DNA of 64,000 nt from Lachnotalea sp041821265. Lineage in GTDB: Bacteria; Bacillota; Clostridia; Lachnospirales; Lachnospiraceae. The notes beneath the pieces were generated by a model that was not told the DNA's origin, did not search any database, and saw only the letters and a program-made list of their open reading frames with translations. The position numbers and the translations under genes were made by a program. Shown in pieces: positions 8,910-14,932 of this stretch; position 1 is the first letter of the stretch, and every line of letters starts with the position of its first letter. The DNA is taken from assembly GCA_041821265.1 (NCBI GenBank), contig JBGUEQ010000001.1, positions 160,295 to 224,294 of the forward strand. The letters are read 5' to 3'.

Positions 8910-8945
8910 AAATAAAAGAGAGCGAAAAGGCTCTCTTTTATTTTT
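8908..8945. terminator. Bidirectional terminator between convergent genes
   Basis: A perfect 16-bp inverted repeat (arms 8908-8923 and 8930-8945) with a 6-base loop, A-rich on one side and T-rich on the other, so it can act in both directions. It overlaps the stop codon of the beta family gene and ends four bases before the stop of the convergent gene. Confidence 0.85.
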
Positions 8946-8948
8946 AAA

Positions 8949-9761
8949 TTATTTATAAAGACGAGATGGCTCAATTTGGTTTTTATAAAACCATTGATAA
9001 TCAATTTCTAAAATATCATTATGATTTTGTTTTAAAAAGGACCATTGTTTTTCAAAGCGATGCTTCAATATAGACTTGAATATTTGATTAATGGCATCTG
9101 GAGAATAGGTTTGTATAATATAATCTGTTATATCGGAACGTTTTTGAAAAGAAGTATCAAGTGTAAAATAAGAATTAAATTCACTTTTTCTTATCAACTT
9201 TATTTGGTTTAAAGAACTAATTTCATTTCCAAGAGAAGCATCTCTAACAAGCGTAAATTTATAATTTTTTTGTCTGTTTTGTCTGTAAGAATATATACCA
9301 CATTTTTCAGGAATGAGATTTCTAATATTCTCGATATTTGCTTCAGAGCAAATGATAAATACTTTTTCAAATATTTTATAGTAATCAATAATCTGTTTTT
9401 GCAGTCTTGTAAAATTATCTAAATCGGTTTTGATTTCATATGCTATGCTTTCACCATTAATTTTACATAAATCTGCACGACTACTACCTACAGGAAGTTC
9501 AAAAATAGTAACATGTTTTTTTCCACTCATAAGAACTTGCTTTATGAAACTAGATTTAATGCATATTTCATTTGGGTAGTAATTTAGTATTATTTTATTA
9601 TAGATTTTATGTATGTTCTCATCAGCCATTGTAGATAAAAATGAGGAATCAATAGTTTCTAAAAGATTATTGTATAAAACAGAAATATTCTCAATAGTGG
9701 AATATTGAGTATATAATTGTTGTGCATCTTTAAAGGTAGGATAGACTATTTGATTTGACAA
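8949..9761 (-). CDS. sce7726 family protein, putative nuclease-fold
   Basis: About 270 residues on the minus strand. The best start is TTG at 9761, 8 bases after AAAGGTGG; GTG 9773 is possible but overlaps that site. The middle block FELPVGSSRADLCKI then ESIAYEIKTDLDN (about residues 88-113) has the D...ExK arrangement of restriction-endonuclease-fold enzymes, typical of sce7726 proteins. The C-terminal 100 residues are helical and unassigned. It converges on a beta family gene. Nuclease activity in a defence setting is inferred, not shown. Confidence 0.65.
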   Translation of the reverse strand: MSNQIVYPTFKDAQQLYTQYSTIENISVLYNNLLETIDSSFLSTMADENIHKIYNKIILNYYPNEICIKSSFIKQVLMSGKKHVTIFELPVGSSRADLCKINGESIAYEIKTDLDNFTRLQKQIIDYYKIFEKVFIICSEANIENIRNLIPEKCGIYSYRQNRQKNYKFTLVRDASLGNEISSLNQIKLIRKSEFNSYFTLDTSFQKRSDITDYIIQTYSPDAINQIFKSILKHRFEKQWSFLKQNHNDILEIDYQWFYKNQIEPSRLYK

Positions 9762-9833
9762 AAATAACACCACCTTTCATTAACTTCTCTATTATATTAA
9801 CACAAAAATTAGAAAAGTGGTATTAATAATAAA

Positions 9834-9862
9834 TTGACCTAATAGGTTAATTGTGGTATAAT
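9834..9862 (+). promoter_or_regulatory. Promoter with overlapping palindromic operator for the toxin-antitoxin pair
   Basis: TTGACC (9834-9839) and TATAAT (9857-9862) are 17 bp apart. The -35 region overlaps a near-perfect 17-bp palindrome (9834-9850, TTGACCTAaTAGGTTAA), a good candidate operator for the HTH antitoxin, giving autoregulation. The toxin ATG follows 28 bases after the -10 box with an AGGAGG site. Confidence 0.75.
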
Positions 9863-9889
9863 GTCAGAAAGTTAGGAGGAAATTCCCGA

Positions 9890-10204
9890 ATGATAGTTAA
9901 GTACTCAACAAAAAAGTTAGAAAAAAATTTGACGGATTTACGTCTTTTGAAGAAATATTATAGCAATGATTACAATAAAATTAATAATAGATTATCAGAA
10001 TTAAAAGCAGCGAATAATTTATCAGAGATTCCAGAATGCCCACCACCAAGGAGACATAAATTAAGCGGAAGGTTACAAGACTGTTGGGGAATCGATTATT
10101 CCAAGAATGATCGAATAATTATTAAACCAATGGGTGAATTTGATATTAATGATGTATCTTCTATTGTTGAAATAGAAATAGTAGATTTGGAGGATTATCA
10201 TTAA
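9890..10204 (+). CDS. higB: HigB-like type II toxin (RelE/ParE superfamily)
   Basis: 104 residues from ATG 9890 with AGGAGG upstream; a TTG at 9851 would lie inside the promoter and is rejected. Motifs: KKLEKNLTDLRLLKKYY, then CPPPRRHKLSGRLQDCWG and the end segment VVEIVDLEDYH-like (IVEIEIVDLEDYH), the pattern of HigB/killer-type mRNA interferases, where the RHKL-G region and terminal YH contribute to the fold and active site. The toxin stop overlaps the ATG of the antitoxin frame. Toxin-first order is usual for hig loci. Confidence 0.8.
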   Translation: MIVKYSTKKLEKNLTDLRLLKKYYSNDYNKINNRLSELKAANNLSEIPECPPPRRHKLSGRLQDCWGIDYSKNDRIIIKPMGEFDINDVSSIVEIEIVDLEDYH

Positions 10205-10221
10205 TGAAAGGATGTGATATT

Positions 10222-11265
10222 ATGAATAACAATTTCCTTGTTCCAACGGGCAATATTATTAAAGAGTACTTGGAGGAATATGGTATTACACAAAAAGATT
10301 TAGCAGAGAGAATAAATAGTAGCGAAAAACACATTTCAAATGTGTTAAAAGGAAAGAATAGATTAACAGAGGAGCTTGCACTTAAATTGGAGAAGGTTAT
10401 TGTTGGTGTTCCTGCTTCATACTGGCTTAATTATGAAGCAAAATATAGAGAACAAGTAGCAAGAGAAGAAGAGATAGCGACTGTTAATGAATGGAATCTA
10501 CAAGAAATAGCAAAGAGATTTCATTTTAGGGAGGTATTTAAAGGTCTTGATATATCTTTGACAGAACAAGCAATAGAAATGTTAAAGCTCCTAAAAATAA
10601 GTGATTTTAAAAATTTTGATAATGTATATAGTAAAGTTGCAGTAGATTTTATGGAAGATGGTGGGGAAAAAGAGGCATTAGCTATTTGGTTGAATATGTG
10701 TGAATTAGAGATAGAGATACAGAATGATGAAATAGATGATGTACACTATAAAGAAGCTAGTGTTAAAGAAAATTTAAAAAAATTTAAATTACTATCAAAT
10801 AATAGTAAAACAGAATCGTCAATAAATAGCTGTAGAAAATTATGCAATAAATTGGGGATATATTTAGTTTTCTGTGAAGCTGTAACAAATAGTAAGGTTA
10901 GAGGTGCCTTAACTACCTATAAAAATCATCCAGCAATATATATTAGTGGGCGTTTTAAGTCACATTCTAATACATGGTTTGCATTGATTCATGAGATTGC
11001 GCATTTATTACTTCATTATGATAAGAATTATGTAATTGTGACATATGAAGATGATGAAAATGATAAAGAGATGGAAGCGAATGAATTTGCTCGTGATTTC
11101 TTTATTGATCCAATGGAATATAAAAAATTTTGTGATAGAAATGAAATAGCGGCAGAAACGATAAAAAAACTTGCTAAAGACCAAGGTACAATTCCAGAAA
11201 TTGTCGTTGCAAGATTACAACATGATAAGAAAATTGGTTTCGAACAATTTAGATATTTACACTGA
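10222..11265 (+). CDS. higA: HigA-like antitoxin fused to ImmA/IrrE-type metallopeptidase domain
   Basis: About 347 residues. ATG 10222 is 9 bases after AAAGGA; ATG 10204, overlapping the toxin stop, is an alternative. Residues about 8-70 are an XRE helix-turn-helix (GITQKDLAERINSSEKHISN, then PASYWLN). The C-terminal part has HEIAHLLLHY and a downstream E-ANEFARDFF, the zinc peptidase signature of ImmA/IrrE (PF06114). The XRE domain should neutralise the toxin and bind the palindromic operator at 9834-9850. The peptidase may allow self-cleavage or repressor cleavage under stress, as for ImmA; that is inference. Length is that of long HigA/peptidase fusions, not the short 95-residue antitoxins. 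Confidence 0.8.
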   Translation: MNNNFLVPTGNIIKEYLEEYGITQKDLAERINSSEKHISNVLKGKNRLTEELALKLEKVIVGVPASYWLNYEAKYREQVAREEEIATVNEWNLQEIAKRFHFREVFKGLDISLTEQAIEMLKLLKISDFKNFDNVYSKVAVDFMEDGGEKEALAIWLNMCELEIEIQNDEIDDVHYKEASVKENLKKFKLLSNNSKTESSINSCRKLCNKLGIYLVFCEAVTNSKVRGALTTYKNHPAIYISGRFKSHSNTWFALIHEIAHLLLHYDKNYVIVTYEDDENDKEMEANEFARDFFIDPMEYKKFCDRNEIAAETIKKLAKDQGTIPEIVVARLQHDKKIGFEQFRYLH

Positions 11266-11444
11266 TTTTAGCTTGTAAAAAGATAAATATACGAAAGGTA
11301 TATATCATAATAAGACGATATATATCTTTTCCAAACGTTTGTGTGCCGCTTAAGCATTGTGATATGCTATAGATTATACATGGAAGAAAAAACATGGTGA
11401 AGAATTCGTATTTTTGTTTTGCGTAATAATTGTTTTTTGAAATA

Positions 11445-11647
11445 TGGCTGTACTTTTTACAGCCACTGGCTTCAACTAGTGCAGCCAATCACCTATTTTG
11501 GCTTTAGAAAGTATAGGCAAAAACATAAATTCTTGAATATTTTATTTTATCAGTAAAAATACTGGCTACAAAAAGTACTGCCATTTTATTGACTTGGCTA
11601 TAGAAAGTACAGCCATCTCATAACATTGGCTACAGAAAGTGTAGCCA
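11445..11647. repeat. Array of six 21-bp palindromic units, mostly 32-bp phased
   Basis: Units start at 11445, 11467, 11499, 11563, 11595 and 11627. Each has 8-bp arms around a 5-base centre; the consensus is TGGCTNNA-GAAAG-TNNAGCCA. Units 1 and 6 have perfect arms; unit 1 has centre CTTTT, so it is the reverse orientation. Starts are separated by 22, 32, 64, 32 and 32 bases. This looks like a phased protein-binding or iteron array. See the findings for alternatives. Confidence 0.75.
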
Positions 11648-11665
11648 TATGAAATATAAGGGGTT

Positions 11666-11727
11666 TCAGGGGATTTTAGCCCCTGACAAGATGCAATAGG
11701 ACGGCGACGTCGCTGTTGCGTATCTTG
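11666..11727. repeat. GC-rich hairpin followed by a long imperfect cruciform
   Basis: First a perfect 7-bp hairpin TCAGGGG/CCCCTGA (11666-11672, 11680-11686). Immediately after, CAAGAT (11687-11692) pairs with ATCTTG (11722-11727), GCAA with TTGC, and the centre is the 10-bp palindrome GCGACGTCGC (11704-11713). The patch is much richer in G+C than its surroundings. It may be an origin, oriT or structured RNA; this is unproven. Confidence 0.6.
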
Positions 11728-11837
11728 CCGTGGACTGTCTAGATAAAAAATGTTCACGACATAAAAGAATTATTCTATCAACGAAGCACAAATAAGAAAG
11801 AAATTGATTTGTAAATTTCATATTTAAATTATTTTAA

Positions 11838-11895
11838 AAGCATGGTTTCTGACACTTTTTGATCAAGTGTAAAACAGAAGAACCGTGCTTTTTTT
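11838..11895 (+). terminator. Probable Rho-independent terminator
   Basis: A long interrupted stem with GCATGGTT (11840-11847) pairing to AACCGTGC (11881-11888) and an inner CACTT/AAGTG, followed by TTTTTTT. It would stop transcription before the excisionase-integrase unit. Confidence 0.65.
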
Positions 11896-12082
11896 AGATT
11901 AAAAGAGGTGGAATCGATTTGCCATGATTATAGTGTGAACAAAAATTAGACTTAATAAAAGCACCAAAATCTGGTTTGATAAAACTAAAATACACCAGCC
12001 TGGTTTCTATCGGAAAAATGGAAAAGCAGTTAATATTTAAGATATAAACCGGTTCAATAAGAAATCAGTGAGGTGATACTTT

Positions 12083-12316
12083 ATAGAAGAGATAGCAATA
12101 AATACAAATGAAATAAAAACAGAAATTCCTATATGGAGAAAGTATATTCTTTCGGTGCAGGAGGCATCCGAATATTTTCATATCGGATATAAGAAGCTTA
12201 GAAAAATAATTGATGAACATCCAGACGCTGACTTTATTTTGTGGAATGGTACCAGACCACAGATAAAAAGAAAGATGTTTGAGCAGTATGCGGATGAGAA
12301 TCTGACAGCAATTTAA
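12083..12316 (+). CDS. xis: Excisionase, Tn916 Xis family, with no ATG/GTG/TTG start
   Basis: The frame encodes about 77 residues: PIWRKYILSVQEASEYFHIG, KKLRKIIDEHPD, then FILWNGTRPQIKRKMFEQY, clearly homologous to the Xis at 3483-3686. An in-frame TGA ends at 12076 and no ATG, GTG or TTG follows before the conserved region. GAGGTGA (12070-12076) is placed to serve ATA at 12083. Either a rare AUA start is used at low efficiency or an ATG has mutated to ATA, leaving the element defective in excision. The stop is TAA 12314-12316. It lies 134 bases before the intact integrase. Confidence 0.7.
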   Translation: MEEIAINTNEIKTEIPIWRKYILSVQEASEYFHIGYKKLRKIIDEHPDADFILWNGTRPQIKRKMFEQYADENLTAI

Positions 12317-12449
12317 CTCAAATAAGCATCGGAGTAGATTGCGAATATCCAATTTGAACAATAAGAATCAGATAGATATAGAGCCATGTTTATGGTATAT
12401 TTAATATATCATAGCTTGGCTCTCTTCAATAGAGAAAGGAGTTTTTGAT

Positions 12450-13685
12450 ATGCCAGATGAAGTAAGACGTGACAGTAAAGGTCGCAAATTATGGAATGGT
12501 GAGAGCCAGAGAAAAGATGGACAATATGAATATAAATATATGGATGCTTTTGGAAATAGAAAGACTGTATACAGTTGGAAACTAACAGTATCCGACCCAT
12601 TACCAAAGGGAAAGCGTGATTGTATTTCGCTAAGAGATCAGGAGAAGCAGATTCGCAGGGACTGTGCTGATAAAGTAGCAGTGGATGGCGGGAATATGAC
12701 AGTTCTTGAACTGGTAAAAAGATATGTGGCTCAAAAGCAAGGAGTTCGCCATAATACCAAAGCAAATTACAAATTTGTAATCAATATTATGGACAAAGAA
12801 GTATTTGGAACAAAGCGGATTGATAAAATCAGACTATCCGATGCCAAGGCATGGGTGATAAAGCTACAAAAGGATGGACGAGGTTATTCTACGATTCATG
12901 CGATTAGAGGAATTATCAGACCAGCATTTCAGATGGCAGTGGATGATGATTTAATTCGAAAGAATCCTTTTGATTTTCAATTGCATACAGTAGTTGTGAA
13001 CGACAGTGTGACACGAGAAGCGATTACAAAGCAGCAGGAAAGAGCATTTCTGGATTTTGTAAAAAATGATAAGCACTTTTCAAGGTATTATGATGGCATT
13101 TTTATTTTGTTTAAGACAGGACTAAGAATTTCAGAATTCTGTGGATTGACCATTGGAGATATTGATTTTGAACAGAAAAGAATTTCGGTTACCCATCAGC
13201 TTCAGCGCAAGAGAAATATGGAATATATCATGGAAGAACCTAAGACTTCATCAGGTATTCGTTATATTCCAATGTCATCAGAAGTAAGCGAGTGCTTTAG
13301 ATGTATCATTTCAAAGCGAAAGAAGCCAAAAGTGGAACCGATGATCGATGGCAAATGTGGTTTCCTATTCTTGGATAAGAACCATATGCCGATGGTGGCA
13401 CTCCACTGGGAAAAGTACTTTAAACATATCTTGGAAAAGTATAATAGCCTTTATAAAGTCCAGTTGCCAAAGATAACACCTCATGTACGCAGACATACCT
13501 TTTGCAGTAACATGGCAAAGGCTGGAATGAATCCGAAAACCCTGCAATATATTATGGGGCATAGTGAGATCGGAATTACCTTGAATACTTATACTCATAT
13601 GGGATTTGAGGATGCTTCTGCGGAGATGTTAGCAATGGAATGTCAGTCTGCCAAAGGTAATTTGCCCTGTCGTAAAAGTTTTTAA
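12450..13685 (+). CDS. int: Tyrosine integrase, Tn916 family, intact
   Basis: 411 residues from ATG 12450 after AGAAAGGAG. Residues 1-75 form the arm-binding beta-sheet domain (KYMDAFGNRKTVYSWKLT), about 85-170 the SAM-like core-binding domain, and 180-390 the catalytic domain with KTGLRISEFCG (first Arg), PHVRRHTF (His-x-x-Arg), IMGHSEIGITLN and the tyrosine in NTYTHM. All key residues of a tyrosine recombinase are visible. It lies 150 bases before the att core. Its first right-end arm site overlaps the last codons of the gene. The core-binding and catalytic parts resemble the broken integrase at 3779-4977 closely, consistent with the same target. Confidence 0.92.
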   Translation: MPDEVRRDSKGRKLWNGESQRKDGQYEYKYMDAFGNRKTVYSWKLTVSDPLPKGKRDCISLRDQEKQIRRDCADKVAVDGGNMTVLELVKRYVAQKQGVRHNTKANYKFVINIMDKEVFGTKRIDKIRLSDAKAWVIKLQKDGRGYSTIHAIRGIIRPAFQMAVDDDLIRKNPFDFQLHTVVVNDSVTREAITKQQERAFLDFVKNDKHFSRYYDGIFILFKTGLRISEFCGLTIGDIDFEQKRISVTHQLQRKRNMEYIMEEPKTSSGIRYIPMSSEVSECFRCIISKRKKPKVEPMIDGKCGFLFLDKNHMPMVALHWEKYFKHILEKYNSLYKVQLPKITPHVRRHTFCSNMAKAGMNPKTLQYIMGHSEIGITLNTYTHMGFEDASAEMLAMECQSAKGNLPCRKSF

Positions 13686-13706
13686 TTTATGACAGGTTTT
13701 ACGACA
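13668..13706. repeat. Right-end arm-type sites of element 2
   Basis: An inverted TTTACGACA (13668-13676, within the 3' end of int) and a direct copy (13698-13706) match the two copies at the left end. Their placement between int and the att core supports integrase or excisionase binding. Confidence 0.65.
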
Positions 13707-13835
13707 CTTGATGGATGAGATAAGCGAAAATAAGCAAATTTATACCAAAAAACGGTAAGAATAGCACTGCCGTGAAAATGGCGCAAAATCAAGCAAAAGT
13801 CAATGAAATCAAGCACTTGCAAGGAGAATTAAGTA

Positions 13836-14306
13836 ATGATAAAAATAATGTTCGTCTGCCACGGCAACATATGTCGCTCGCCTATGGCAGAATTTGTTTT
13901 AAAAGATATGATCACAAAAAAAGGCCTAGAAAATCAGTTTTATATCGCTTCCGCCGCTACAAGCAGAGAAGAAATTGGAAATCCGGTTCATCCAGGGACG
14001 AGGAAAGTGCTAAATAAATATGGCATTGGAGTAGAGGGAAAGTATGCAATTCAGTTAAGTAAGAAGGATGTGAACAATTATGATTACATCATTGGAATGG
14101 AACAAATAAATATTTCTAATATTAACAAGATAATTGGAGAAAATACAAATTGTAAAGTGGATAGATTGTTGGATTTTACTGAACATCCAAGAGATATTGC
14201 AGATCCATGGTATACAGGTGATTTTGAAAAAACTTATGAAGATATCTATGAAGGTTGTGAAGCCTTTTTAATAGAATGCATTTCATTTGATAAAGATAAG
14301 GAGTAG
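13836..14306 (+). CDS. Low-molecular-weight protein tyrosine phosphatase
   Basis: 156 residues from ATG 13836 with AAGGAG upstream. The phosphate-binding loop is VCHGNICRSPMAE (Cys8, Arg14, Ser15) and the general-acid region is DIADPWYTGDF near residue 130. It is a cytosolic phosphatase acting on phosphotyrosine or phosphoarginine substrates. Its first ten codons contain the 16-bp att core, so the present 5' end and promoter were brought by integrative element 2; the protein is kept intact. A broken copy of the same start is at 5196. It is followed 3 bases later by a CoA-binding protein gene, likely co-transcribed. Confidence 0.92.
   Translation: MIKIMFVCHGNICRSPMAEFVLKDMITKKGLENQFYIASAATSREEIGNPVHPGTRKVLNKYGIGVEGKYAIQLSKKDVNNYDYIIGMEQINISNINKIIGENTNCKVDRLLDFTEHPRDIADPWYTGDFEKTYEDIYEGCEAFLIECISFDKDKE
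13851..13866 (+). repeat. att core, right copy
   Basis: Identical to 5211-5226 over 16 bases, located within codons 6-11 of the phosphatase gene. Confidence 0.85.
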
Positions 14307-14309
14307 TAG

Positions 14310-14672
14310 ATGAATATTGAAGAAGTAATGAAACAAGAAGTTTTTGTAGTTGTAGGTGATACCATCAATGAAGAAAAATATGCGTGTAAAATCAAAAATC
14401 AGTTAATACAAAATGGCTATCAGGCATATGGGGTTGGAAAAGAGAAATTATCAATCAATGATGTTGAGGAGCAAATTGATATTATTGATTTATGCATTAA
14501 CCCTGTTAGAGGTTTGCAGCTAATGAAAGAATGCAATAAAACATTTAAATCAGTTGTGATTCAGCCAGGGGCAGAAAGTCCAGAATTAGTAGCGTATTTA
14601 CAAGCGAATAACATACCTTATATAGAAGGTTGTTTATTGGTGGGACTAAGTTTGTATAGCAAAAATAAATAA
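14310..14672 (+). CDS. CoA-binding domain protein (YccU-like)
   Basis: 120 residues. The FVVVGDTINEEKYACKIKNQ start, YGVGKEKLSINDV, IDLCINPVRGLQLM and VVIQPGAESPELVAY blocks follow the Rossmann-like CoA-binding family (PF13380), about 120-140 residues long. Ligand and role in bacteria are poorly defined. It is preceded by the phosphatase gene with a 3-base gap, so they probably form one transcript. Confidence 0.75.
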   Translation: MNIEEVMKQEVFVVVGDTINEEKYACKIKNQLIQNGYQAYGVGKEKLSINDVEEQIDIIDLCINPVRGLQLMKECNKTFKSVVIQPGAESPELVAYLQANNIPYIEGCLLVGLSLYSKNK

Positions 14673-14789
14673 CTAATAAGATAGGTTATTGAAAGTAACA
14701 TAGAATGAGAATGAGATTTGCAAATACTGCATTTATTTAAAGGTGATAGCCTCATAGAAGACCTTTCAATGGATGCAGTATTTTATTTA

Positions 14790-14816
14790 GCTACTGTGAA
14801 CGGAGTGAACCGTAAC
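14790..14816 (+). repeat. Solitary end fragment of the MITE-like repeat
   Basis: Twenty-five of 27 bases match the right end of the repeats at 20509-20640 and 26680-26812 (core TGTGAACGGAGTGAA). Nothing of the rest of the repeat is present, so this is a short relic or a minimal copy. Confidence 0.6.
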
Positions 14817-14932
14817 AATTAGAGTGTAATATAAAAAATAGCTTTCGTAATAACGAGGGGAAACATTACTTGCCCTCTATCAAAAACCTTGCTATAATCG
14901 GAAGTAGACAAAATAAGTTTGGAGAGGTACAC

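Larger units (their letters stand above)
11266..12082. other. 817-base intergenic region with hairpin array, cruciform and terminator
   Basis: No supported gene. It contains six 21-bp palindromes (11445-11647), a GC-rich hairpin and cruciform (11666-11727), and a terminator (11838-11895). From about 11956 to 12045 a short frame reads KAPKSGLIKLKY then TSLVSIGKMEKQ without a start and could be a gene remnant. The region lies between the toxin-antitoxin pair and the excisionase, where the replication or transfer functions of related elements would be. Confidence 0.6.
5211..13866 (+). mobile_element. Tn916-family-like integrative element 2 carrying defence-type cargo
   Basis: Bounded by identical 16-bp cores at 5211-5226 and 13851-13866, about 8.6 kb. 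From left: arm sites, a decayed HigBA pair, a SIR2/AbiH-like gene, a beta-protein gene, a convergent sce7726-like gene, a HigB/HigA-peptidase pair, a palindrome array, an excisionase and an intact integrase. There is no visible relaxase, coupling protein or replication protein, so it appears to be a compact non-conjugative element that may depend on another element. The pair of arm-type sites at each end and the target gene reconstructed at the right end support the boundaries. Confidence 0.8.

Noticed and set aside
11445..11647. CRISPR array
   Set aside because: The repeated units are themselves short palindromes of 21 bp with intervals of about 11 bp, one reversed unit and no cas genes, so spacer-type logic is absent.
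13772..14017. 81-residue frame overlapping the phosphatase start
   Set aside because: Wrong frame over a clearly homologous gene with its own ribosome site.
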